Source: Rhodovastum sp963714255 (GTDB lineage Bacteria > Pseudomonadota > Alphaproteobacteria > Acetobacterales > Acetobacteraceae). From it: a DNA stretch of 64,000 bases. Below are positions 8,230-16,116 of the stretch, piece after piece; the first letter of the stretch is position 1, and every line of letters starts with the position of its first letter. Below the pieces are notes generated by a model, which saw nothing but the letters and a program-made list of their open reading frames with translations, made no database searches and was not told where the DNA came from. Location: positions 73,908-137,907 of the forward strand of contig CAVQNU010000013.1 of NCBI GenBank assembly GCA_963714255.1, given 5' to 3'. Both the position numbers and the translations under genes were made by a program.

Positions 8230-9150
8230 TTACGCCCACCAGAGCTGCCACCCGGTTACCGCCGTCAGGTGCCAACAGCAGCAGCACCATGCCCCCGCGG
8301 CAGTGAGCACAGCGTTGTGGGGTTTCCAGTGCGGCCATCCGCCCCGGTCGTGCAGCGCATCGAGTGCCTCGCGCACATGCGCCGCCGCGACTTTCCGGGC
8401 GTTGGCGCCAAAGGCGGTGATCAGAGCATTATCCGCGATCGTGTTGATCCGCCGGGGAATGCCGCGAGCGTGGAAGAGAATCAGCCGGAGCGCCTGCGGC
8501 GTCAACACGTCCTGTGGGTGCCGTCCGGCCCGGCGGAGCTGGAAGTCGACGTAAGCGGCAGCATCGCGCTGGCCAAGCGAACGCAACACCGCCTGAATGG
8601 CGATGCGTTGGCTCAGGCTCCGCTGGTCAGACGCCTGCAGAGTGTGCAAGAGCTCGGGCTGGCCGACCAGGATGGTTTGCTGCCGCCCGTCCAGACCCGT
8701 CTCGAAGTTCGACAGCAACCGCAGGATCTCTAAAGATCCGCGGGGCAGCGCCTGCGCCTCGTCGACCGCAATGACAATCCGTCGTCCGTCTGCGCTGCAG
8801 CGCTGGAGGGCGTCATGAATGCGCCAAAGATCGCCCGGTAAGAGATCACCCGCCCCCCACACCCCGAGCTGCGCACCCAGCCAGCGTATCAGCTGTGCCG
8901 GCTCCATCAACGGGTCTGGCAGACGCAGCACGTGAAGCCGCCGTTCCCCGAGCAGGGACAGCGCGATGCCCAGCAGCGTGGTCTTGCCAGTGCCGGTCTC
9001 GCCGGTAAGTGCGATGAACGGTTTGCGCGTCAGCACCCCATAAAGCAGAGTCGCCAGAGCTTCGCGGTGGCCTGATGCGGGAAACACCTCGGCCGGGATG
9101 CGGGCGGTGGCGAAAGGGTGGCTGGAAAAGCCAAAGAACGTCAGATACAT
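8230..9150 (-). CDS. ExeA-like AAA ATPase of the exosortase/EPS-associated type
   Basis: The product has 306 residues. MYLTFFGFSSHPFATA at the start is the typical opening of ExeA/GspA-like ATPases and of the ATPases found in exosortase (PEP-CTERM) polysaccharide loci. Walker A is LTGETGTGKTTLLG (~46-60) and Walker B is RIVIAVDEAQAL (~125-136). The sensor region GIPRRINTIADNAL follows. The C-terminal ~25 residues are hydrophobic and contain four Cys in a row plus several Trp, possibly a membrane anchor. It lies between the Wza-like gene and the CpsD-like gene. The exact role in polymer export is inferred from context. Confidence 0.82.
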   Translation of the reverse strand: MYLTFFGFSSHPFATARIPAEVFPASGHREALATLLYGVLTRKPFIALTGETGTGKTTLLGIALSLLGERRLHVLRLPDPLMEPAQLIRWLGAQLGVWGAGDLLPGDLWRIHDALQRCSADGRRIVIAVDEAQALPRGSLEILRLLSNFETGLDGRQQTILVGQPELLHTLQASDQRSLSQRIAIQAVLRSLGQRDAAAYVDFQLRRAGRHPQDVLTPQALRLILFHARGIPRRINTIADNALITAFGANARKVAAAHVREALDALHDRGGWPHWKPHNAVLTAAGAWCCCCWHLTAVTGWQLWWA

Positions 9151-9168
9151 TGCACGTTCCGTTCAGGT

Positions 9169-9227
9169 CCTGGAGATCACACGGCCTGGAGATCACACGG
9201 CCTGGAGATCACACGGCTGGAGATCAC
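9169..9227. repeat. Tandem 16-bp repeats
   Basis: Three exact copies of CCTGGAGATCACACGG (9169-9184, 9185-9200, 9201-9216) are followed by a partial fourth (CTGGAGATCAC, to 9227). The array fills the gap between the CpsD-like stop and the ATPase start. It is too short and spacer-free to be a CRISPR array. Confidence 0.9.
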
Positions 9228-9916
9228 AAAGATCGTGCCAGCCACGCCGGAAGGTGATCGCGCTGGCGATTGAACACGAGGCCCAGAACGCAGCCACCCA
9301 GCCGGCCTATTTCCTCGGTCGTGCGCATAATCGCCGCTCGGCTTGTCGTCTCCGCCCGCACCACCAGAAGGGTGCCGTCGCAGAACCGCGACAAGGCGGC
9401 TGAGTCAGGCACGTGCGTCGCGGCCGGACAGTCGAGCACGACAAACGAGTAACGTGCGCGGGCGAGGTCCAGCACACGCTGCATCTCGGACGTCCCGATG
9501 TCCAGCAAAGGGTGGCACGACTCGGCGAAATGCGCCATGTGTAAACGATCCTTCCCGATCGCCGGCGGCAGCGCTGCGTCGATCGTGCCCCATTGGCGGA
9601 AGGACCCGATGAGGGTCGGCCGGTCGGTGCCGGTCGGTGCGCAATCGACCAGTAGCACTGGCTGGCCATGTTCCGCGGCCGCGGCCCTGGCCAACCCCGT
9701 TGCCACCGTGCTGGTTCCGTCTTGCGGCATGCATGCCAGAATTTGCACGACGCAAGCGCGGTCGCCGATCTTCAAGGCGCGGACCGCGTAAAGCAAGCGG
9801 ATGAACTCGGATGCCCCTTGGCCGGGCGAAACGGCATGAACAACCGGCGCTGCGCTGTCGGCCGGCGTCAGGGGCGGCTGGCTCGCGCGCTCAAGTGCCT
9901 GGAAGACCTTGCTCAT
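9224..9916 (-). CDS. CpsD/CapB-like (BY-kinase-related) protein with altered P-loop
   Basis: From the ATG at 9916, which has an AGGA site, the product has 230 residues; an in-frame ATG at 9940 adds eight. The opening MSKVFQALERAS and the fold match cytoplasmic bacterial tyrosine kinase/ParA-like partners of Wzz proteins. The expected GxGKS/T Walker A reads MPQDGTSTVATGLA, so the conserved Lys is Thr. Walker A' is VLLVDCAP and Walker B is FVVLDCPA. There is no Tyr-rich C-terminal tail. The partner is probably the divergent GumC-like gene at 10400. Kinase activity is doubtful. Confidence 0.78.
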   Translation of the reverse strand: MSKVFQALERASQPPLTPADSAAPVVHAVSPGQGASEFIRLLYAVRALKIGDRACVVQILACMPQDGTSTVATGLARAAAAEHGQPVLLVDCAPTGTDRPTLIGSFRQWGTIDAALPPAIGKDRLHMAHFAESCHPLLDIGTSEMQRVLDLARARYSFVVLDCPAATHVPDSAALSRFCDGTLLVVRAETTSRAAIMRTTEEIGRLGGCVLGLVFNRQRDHLPAWLARSL

Positions 9917-10045
9917 GCCATCCTGTTCCGTCTCCGTCATGCGCGCTGCCCTGGTGCATCGGCCAATTCGTCACCCAGGCAGGGTGTCGGACTTAAGCCC
10001 GTCGCGCAACTTACGATCAAGAATTCAGCGCGCCTGGGGCAATCG

Positions 10046-10121
10046 GATGAAGGTAAGATAAGGGGCTCTGCGCCTTGACCCCGCCAAGGGTCGCGGAGCC
10101 CTTGGAAACCATTACTTAAAT
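10046..10121 (+). repeat. Diverged copy of the GC-rich intergenic repeat
   Basis: The block has the same order as the other copies (aaggta, ggggctctgc, a ccaaggg stem, then ccattacttaa) but with many changes. It lies in the divergent region between the CpsD-like gene and the GumC-like gene. The remaining ~280 bases up to 10400 must hold the promoters; no clear elements were identified. Confidence 0.65.
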
Positions 10122-10399
10122 AGCGAGGGCAGCGAGCCACCGACCCCTGGCCTTTTCCCCGCGAAAATGTTTGAGTGAGACAAGGGTCCGACACGCTCGC
10201 GAGTCGCCGATACCCTGGGTTGCGGCGAGTTCGGACAGGCTGCTGGAAAGGCTTTCGACATCCACGACTCCCTACCACGCGCGCATGACCGCCGAGGCGA
10301 TTCGTTTGCTGTCATGACAGTGGGTTGTCACCCGCGGTCACGGCACTCGCTGCACGCGCGGCGGTGGTGTTTATATCCGCCTGACACCGGAAACACCTG

Positions 10400-12016
10400 A
10401 TGCAGCAACGTGTCGGCAGGGATGCGCGAAGCGACGGTTCGCAGCCTTGGTCTGCCCCGCCACCGTCAGTGCGCGAAATCGCTGCCGGGGTGTGGCGGTC
10501 GCGGCGCGCGATTGCATGTGCGATTACGGCAACGCTGCTTTGCACCGCCGTGGCGGTCGTCGCCCTCACGCCGCAATACACTGCGCAAGCAAAGCTGCTG
10601 GTGCTTCTTTCGTCCGAATACGCCGTCCGCCGCGACGCGGGCGAAGGCGGCACGGTGAATGCCATCCTGGACCGCGATGCGTTCCTGAAGGCGGAAACCG
10701 AAATCCTAGCGAGTCCCGCGGTCGGTCGCAGCGTGATCAGCAGCGTCGGCGGGCAGCGTCTCTATCCGGATGTCTACAAGCCGCCAGGTTTTCTCGCACG
10801 CGTCATCGCCTTGCTTCGCCACGGCTTCGGCGATCAGGCGAATCTGAGCACCGGGTCCGTTGCCCCCTATCGGGCGTCCCCCGAGCAACGTGTGCTCGAG
10901 CAGCTTGAGGCCCATCTTTCGACGGTCGCCGACAAGGCAGGCAATGTCATCACGGTGGCGTTCACCCATCCCGACGCGGTGGTGACCGCCGACGTGGTCA
11001 ATGCCACCGTGCGTTCCTATCTACAACTCCGCAGCGAGATCTATGCCGATGTTCAGTCGGACGCCGTCGCCGAACAGGCGCGCGCAATGCGAACCCGGCT
11101 CGACGAAGCAGTCACGGCCTATGCCGTGTTCAAGGCGAATAACGGAATTGCGAACTACGACACTCAGCGTGAATTGTTGCTGCGGCAGCGCAGCGATATC
11201 AGCCGCGAGGCGCAAATCGCCGACAGTGCTCTCCAACAGGCCGCACAGCGCCTGGAGGCTATCGACCGCGACCTGACCCGCACGGCGAGCGATGTCGTGC
11301 TTTACCGCGACACCGATCTGCAGGCGCGGATCGACAAGCTGAAGACCGCGATCGATGAGCTGCGGCTGCGTGAATCGATGGCCCAGCAGCATTATCAGGA
11401 GGATTCGCGCCCGCTCGTCGAACTGCGTGCGCAGATTGCCGACGCCATGGCCGAACTCAACCGCGTCCAGGCGGACCGGCGGCCGACGGTGACCCGCCAG
11501 GGTCGCAATCCGGTCTATGATGGACTGTTGCTCGACCAGACGCGAACCCGGCAAGAACAGAGCGCTCTGCAGGCGCGGCTGGCTGCAGCGCAGCAACAGC
11601 TCGCAGAAACGGACTCGGCGGTCGCCCGGCTCGAGAGCAACGAAGTAGAATTGCAACGGCTTGAGCGCGAACGCGCCGTCATCGAGCAGAACTACCGGTC
11701 CATCCTGAGGACTCTGGAAGAGCGGCAAATGCTGGAGGGCATCGCGGCCCATCGCTTGGCGAATATCCGCACGATCGAAAATGCCGCCATTCCGTTCAGC
11801 AGAAGCAGGGTGCGCCTGACCGTGCTTATCGGCGGCATGATAATGAGCCTGGCCATCGGCGTGCTCGCGGCCATTCTCAGTCATCTGCTGCGGCGTGGTT
11901 TCCTCTCGGCCGAAGCGGTCGAGCGCTCGACCGGCCTTCCGGTGCTTGGGGTGGTGCCGCAGATGTCTGGCCGGACCGGGGCGGTGTTGGCCACGAAGGC
12001 TCCCCATCTGTCCTGA
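10400..12016 (+). CDS. GumC/Wzz-family polysaccharide co-polymerase
   Basis: The product has 538 residues. An N-terminal cytoplasmic stretch is followed by a membrane segment (~38-58). A Wzz domain comes next (QYTAQAKLLVLLSSEY), then a long coiled-coil periplasmic region (~180-440) with heptad-like Gln/Arg/Leu patterns. A second membrane segment is at ~485-507, followed by a short cytoplasmic tail with STGLPVLGVVPQ. No kinase domain is fused, so the separate CpsD-like protein at 9224-9916 is the likely cytoplasmic partner. Such proteins set exopolysaccharide chain length with the Wza-type exporter. No glycosyltransferase or polymerase gene is present here. Confidence 0.87.
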   Translation: MQQRVGRDARSDGSQPWSAPPPSVREIAAGVWRSRRAIACAITATLLCTAVAVVALTPQYTAQAKLLVLLSSEYAVRRDAGEGGTVNAILDRDAFLKAETEILASPAVGRSVISSVGGQRLYPDVYKPPGFLARVIALLRHGFGDQANLSTGSVAPYRASPEQRVLEQLEAHLSTVADKAGNVITVAFTHPDAVVTADVVNATVRSYLQLRSEIYADVQSDAVAEQARAMRTRLDEAVTAYAVFKANNGIANYDTQRELLLRQRSDISREAQIADSALQQAAQRLEAIDRDLTRTASDVVLYRDTDLQARIDKLKTAIDELRLRESMAQQHYQEDSRPLVELRAQIADAMAELNRVQADRRPTVTRQGRNPVYDGLLLDQTRTRQEQSALQARLAAAQQQLAETDSAVARLESNEVELQRLERERAVIEQNYRSILRTLEERQMLEGIAAHRLANIRTIENAAIPFSRSRVRLTVLIGGMIMSLAIGVLAAILSHLLRRGFLSAEAVERSTGLPVLGVVPQMSGRTGAVLATKAPHLS

Positions 12017-12495
12017 ACCGCCCATCTGCCGCGCGCGGATGGGGGTATGGGACAAGCGGCCGCCAGCGGGTGATCGAGGCCGCCTCGGCGGGTCGTGGGT
12101 GCCTGCCGCACCGCGACGGGCGCGACAGCGATCCAACGTCTCAGGCCGCATCGCCGGACGTCGGTGGTATCATCATACGTCCAGGACCGCCCCCCGGACT
12201 TCCACGGGGAGCACAACAAGCGACCGATTGGTACACCAAAGCCCCAGGGGGAAAGAGGGCTGCTTGCGGATCTTCTCGCTCGCAGGATCTTCATGATGGT
12301 CTGAATTGATCTAACGTGTTGATAACAAACAAGTAAGCATTTCCGTTTCGGTGGTTCGCCGCTGTCTTTCTGGTGGAAGGGGCGTTACGTGCTTGTTGCT
12401 GCTGCATTGGTGAGATAACTTGTAAACGCTGCTGGCTGGCTGATCTACCATCGCGCGGACTCGCGGCGATATGTGAAAAAAAGGAATCTGTCCAG
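12017..12495. other. Intergenic region without a supportable gene
   Basis: Short open frames occur but none has a recognised product or a convincing start. The stretch around 12308-12350 is AT-richer and may hold the promoter of the Tat-signal PLP-enzyme gene. No tRNA-like or repeat structure was seen. Confidence 0.5.
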
Positions 12496-13957
12496 TTGCG
12501 TCCGTCCACGCTATCGCGTCGCCGACTGCTCGCTGGCACCGCGGTCGTGGCTGGTGCCTATGGCCTGAACAATGTTTCCTCGCGCTGGCCTGAGCAAGCC
12601 GCCGACCGGCCCGAGAGTCTGTTCGGCGGACCGCTGTTGCCCCAGTTCACGGGCGATGCGGAAAAAGTGTTGGCGCTGGCCGAGCGGTTTCCTTGGATCC
12701 AGTACCGGCGAAAAGACCTCCTTCCCGCTACAGATCGGCAACGCGTTCAACCCCGCCTTGGCCTTGGGTTCCCGCACCAGCGAGGGGTTTGTCGGGGAAC
12801 GTCAATTCCGGGTTGGAACTGACCGAGCCGTGGTGCCGTGGGCACCGATGTTCGCGCGCCCGACGGCCGTCGTCACGGCAAATCCGGAATTGCGAGACAG
12901 GGTCGGTGTCGAGAATCTGTTCATAAAAGACGAGGGCAGCGACCTTATCGCCATTTATGGCAATAAGGTTCGAAAATATGAATTTCTCATCCCGAATCTC
13001 TATTATGGTGGAGTTCGCAGGATTTACTCGCATGGGGCGTATGGCAGCAATCATTGCGCCCATCTGGCATTGACCGCCCGCTTCGCCGATTTCCATGCGC
13101 CGCCCAAGACTCAGGGCATGGAGGTCGTGCTCAATTTATACCCGCAGGCCATCACCGAAAACGTCGTCACCAAGCTGCGCCTGCTGACCGCCAGCGGCGT
13201 GAGCCTGAAATTCCTCGACGGCGACACCGCGGTCGGCCTGTCCATCGGGCTGCTCAGTCAAATGAACAAGACAACGCAGCGCAGCGCGGAAGGTTTCATC
13301 GATCCGGGCGGCTCATCCCCATTGGCCGTGCTCGGGCATGTCGAGGCGGTGATGGAACTGGCCCGGCAGGTCGCCAGCCGGTCCTGCGCGATGGAGGGCC
13401 CTCCGGATTTCATCTTCCTGCCGATCGGCACCGGTGGCACTGCGATGGGCCTAGTCCTGGGGGTTTATCTGCTGGGTTGGCCGACGCGCGTCGTCGCGAC
13501 CTGTTCGCAAGACAAAAGCCTGCTGGCCAAGCTGGTGGTCAATGGCGATATCGTCGAGCCGTTCGACATCGCGCATGCCAAGCACCTCCTGGCGCAATCG
13601 ATGCCTTGGGCAAGAAAGCTCGGGCTGATCGGCGACAGCATCACGCCGGCCGACATCCTGAAGGACAGGTTTGCCTTCGACAACGAGACCTGGCACCCCG
13701 CCTACGGAAAGATGTCAGCAGATGTCGCCGAGGGGGCCCGCTTTGCCAGGGAGCGAGGGCTTGTTCTGGACGGGACATTTTCCGCCAAGGCGTTCCACAC
13801 GCTGACCCTGTATGCCCGTAACGGCCTGCTGAAGAACCGGCGGGTTCTGTTCTGGAACACCTACCAGCGCTTTCCGTTCGAGACCCTCATTCCGGAAAAC
13901 GACGCCTGGATGAAAGACTTGCCCGAGGATATTCAAACGCGACTGGTTCAGGTGTGA
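12496..13957 (+). pseudogene. Tat-exported PLP enzyme of the D-cysteine desulfhydrase / ACC deaminase group (frameshifted)
   Basis: The first frame starts at a TTG at 12496 (AAGGA 11 bases upstream) and encodes a twin-arginine signal, SRRRLLAGTAVVAGAYGL. It runs into a +1 frameshift at about 12709 (one extra C). The next frame continues without a break: EKTSFPLQIGNAFNPA, the PLP-Lys region GNKVRKYEFLIP, SHGAYGSNHCAHLA, and a glycine-rich phosphate loop IGTGGTAMG. The repaired protein would have about 486 residues, longer than cytoplasmic family members (~330). It may be decayed, or the extra base may be an error. The VTT gene follows 14 bases after the stop. Confidence 0.75.
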
Positions 13958-13971
13958 TGGGCATTTCTTGA

Positions 13972-14691
13972 ATGAGGCCACGGGCACGGCAGATCGCTCT
14001 TTTTGGATATATTTTGATCGTGGCGACTGGCTTATTAATATTTATTGAGTTTGGCGTCGAGATCCAGGCTTATCTCCTGGCAATGCGAGGTTCCAAGGGA
14101 TCGGCGGATGGGATGCAGCAGGTTATCGGGGCTGCGACGCTGTTCGCGGCATTTGCCGTCGGCATTTTTCTTTCGATTCCGGTAGGGCCACTGTTCTATA
14201 TCGCTGCCGGGTATTTGTACGGACCTTTTGATGGCGCGATTTTCTCGGATTTCGCGGTTACCGCCGGCTCGGTGGCTGCGCTTTGTTTTTTTCGTCACAC
14301 CGTTCCCAAAAGCGACGCGTTGAAGCGCGTGGCGGTTGGGAACGTTTCTATAACATTGCTTTTATTGCGCAGTTCTCCCTGGATTCCAAACCCGCTCATT
14401 ACCGTGTTCTGCAGTGCATTCGATGTTGGCATCGTGACGTTCATGCTGACGACCTTCATCGGCACAATGCCTTTGATTGCCGTCTATACGCTCGCGGCCG
14501 GCCGGCTGCATGACCAACTCGATGTTTCGGTGCTCTATTCAGCTGATTTCGCCGTGGCGCTCGGCCTGTTGGGTGCCGTCTCGCTGCTTGGCTGCCTAAA
14601 GCCGCTGCGAACTGTGCTTGGCTATCTGCGGGCGGTCCAGGCGGGTGATGCAAGGGAGCGGGACGGGGGGCTGGGGAAGGCTGTCGGGTGA
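13972..14691 (+). CDS. VTT-domain (TVP38/DedA-like) membrane protein
   Basis: The product has 239 residues with about five to six hydrophobic segments. The VTT/SNARE-associated signature appears as SIPVGPLFYIAAGYLYGPFD (~85-105) and as LRSSPWIPNPLITV and TTFIGTMPLIAVYTLA (~145-185). Family members are inner-membrane proteins linked to lipid scrambling or flux; the substrate here is unknown. It follows the PLP-enzyme gene by 14 bases and is probably cotranscribed with it. Its stop codon merges with the start of a palindromic repeat pair. Confidence 0.82.
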   Translation: MRPRARQIALFGYILIVATGLLIFIEFGVEIQAYLLAMRGSKGSADGMQQVIGAATLFAAFAVGIFLSIPVGPLFYIAAGYLYGPFDGAIFSDFAVTAGSVAALCFFRHTVPKSDALKRVAVGNVSITLLLLRSSPWIPNPLITVFCSAFDVGIVTFMLTTFIGTMPLIAVYTLAAGRLHDQLDVSVLYSADFAVALGLLGAVSLLGCLKPLRTVLGYLRAVQAGDARERDGGLGKAVG

Positions 14692-14840
14692 AGGAAGCAA
14701 GGCCAGGGCTCTGCCCTGGACCCGCCAAGGGGCAGTTGCCCCTTGGATCCCATCACTTTAAGGCAACTGCTTAAGTAGCGGGATCCAAGGGGCCACTGCC
14801 CCTTGGCGGGTCCAGGGCAGAGCCCTGGCCTTGCTTCCTT
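14691..14840. repeat. Complete head-to-head pair of GC-rich intergenic repeats
   Basis: Two copies of the repeat face each other. The left reads aaggaagcaaggccagggct..., the right is its inverse ending in ...ccctggccttgcttcctt. The centre contains CTTAAG. This is the best-preserved copy in the window and the model for the pair split by the ISAzo13 element. Confidence 0.92.
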
Positions 14841-14896
14841 GACCCGCCCCCTCCACACCACAAGACAGCCTCGCCGCATCCCAGTAAGATGCCGCC

Positions 14897-15682
14897 ATGC
14901 AAGACCTGACCCCGGAGGGCCGCCGCGCCCTGGACGTTATCGCCCAGCGCCACGGCGTGAGCGCCGATGCCGCGCTGACCTTGCTTCACGCCGTCGCCGC
15001 CGGGGGGGGCACGATGGCGCAGTTCAGTCACCCGGAACTCGGCGGCATGGGCCAGTGGAGCGCTGGCGGCATGGTCATGGTCGGCGACATGTTCAACCAC
15101 GGCCTGAAGCAACGCGTGGATGCACTGTGCTCGGATTTGGCCGCCATGTTGCGTGGCCCGCGTGTGTTCGTCCCGCGGCCGCAGCATGAAGGCGTCGGCG
15201 CCGCCGGTGCCTGGTGGCCGGATGGCCTCGGCACGCCCGCCGCCGCCGGAGGGCAGAACGACCTGCGCTACGCCTATTTCCCCGCCAGCCGCAGGCTGGC
15301 CATCCAGCAGGGCGGGCAGGTGCGCCTGTACGATACCGGCGATCACCAGATCGGCGGCGTCTCGCAGCAGCAGGGGGGTGGGCAGTCGCTTGTTTTCACC
15401 AGCCAGCGCGGCCCGGTGCGCCTGGCCGATCTGGCGCGCGCGGACACGGCGGTACCGGTTGCCCCGGTGCAGGCACCGGCTTCCCAGCCGGCTGCCCCCG
15501 AGCCACGCGCGGACTGGCCCGAGGGCGTGGCGCCGGTCGTATCCGTCCAGCCGCAAGGACCGCTACCGGCTGCGAGCGATCCGCTCGCGCTCATCGAGCG
15601 GCTCGCTGAACTGCATCAGCGCGGCATTCTGTCCGATGAGGAATTCTTCACCAAAAAAACCGAACTGTTGCGCCGGCTGTAG
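14897..15682 (+). CDS. SHOCT-domain protein
   Basis: The product has 261 residues. Residues ~10-35 are helical, followed by a Gly-rich stretch (~34-60) and a central region of beta-like strands including ASRRLAIQQGGQVRLYDTG (~130-150). A Pro/Ala-rich linker (~190-230) leads to a C-terminal SHOCT motif, LIERLAELHQRGILSDEEF, ending in LLRRL. SHOCT is a short oligomerisation or protein-binding domain and gives no enzymatic clue. The gene stands alone, starting about 55 bases after the repeat pair. The N-terminal region is unrecognised. Confidence 0.78.
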   Translation: MQDLTPEGRRALDVIAQRHGVSADAALTLLHAVAAGGGTMAQFSHPELGGMGQWSAGGMVMVGDMFNHGLKQRVDALCSDLAAMLRGPRVFVPRPQHEGVGAAGAWWPDGLGTPAAAGGQNDLRYAYFPASRRLAIQQGGQVRLYDTGDHQIGGVSQQQGGGQSLVFTSQRGPVRLADLARADTAVPVAPVQAPASQPAAPEPRADWPEGVAPVVSVQPQGPLPAASDPLALIERLAELHQRGILSDEEFFTKKTELLRRL

Positions 15683-15719
15683 TCGAAGCGGCCGGATCGC
15701 CCGATCCGGGCGGTTCGGC

Positions 15720-15905
15720 TTATCCGTTGACGGCGGAAGGGATCAGCCACTCGCCAACGCGGCGCAGCATCGCGCCCAGGCCGGCGGCCAGGGCGGAACG
15801 CTCGCCCGCCTGCCGGAGCATCGGCGCGGCATCCTGTTGCAAATGTTCCGACATCGTGTTCGGGAGAAGCATCGCCAGCTCCTCCTTGGTCGCGCGGGCG
15901 AACAT
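15720..15905 (-). CDS. Small hypothetical protein (possible gene)
   Basis: A 61-residue frame starts with MFARATKEELAMLLPN and ends in LRRVGEWLIPSAVNG. Third codon positions are GC-rich like real genes here, and the composition is balanced (acidic, basic and hydrophobic), unlike shadow frames. No strong ribosome site is visible and the frame stays open upstream. It lies between convergent and divergent neighbours in an otherwise empty 430-bp gap. Family not recognised. Confidence 0.4.
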   Translation of the reverse strand: MFARATKEELAMLLPNTMSEHLQQDAAPMLRQAGERSALAAGLGAMLRRVGEWLIPSAVNG

Positions 15906-16116
15906 GCGTTCAAGGCCCCCAGATTTCGGCCGTGGCGGGCGTCGTGCCTCGGTGCACTTCGTCGCGCGGCTTTTGTCGGGGAGAATATGGCGCGTGCCTG
16001 TAACGGGATTATTGCCAGCTCTCCAAATCAGGCATGCTTCTTTTGCGAATCTCGCTGGCCTGCCAACAGTAGAACGCCGTGCCGCCCGAAAACTGCCATA
16101 TTGAAAGCGCCGCACC

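Noticed and set aside
9169..9227. Possible CRISPR array
   Set aside because: The 16-bp units are directly adjacent without spacers and there are no cas genes.
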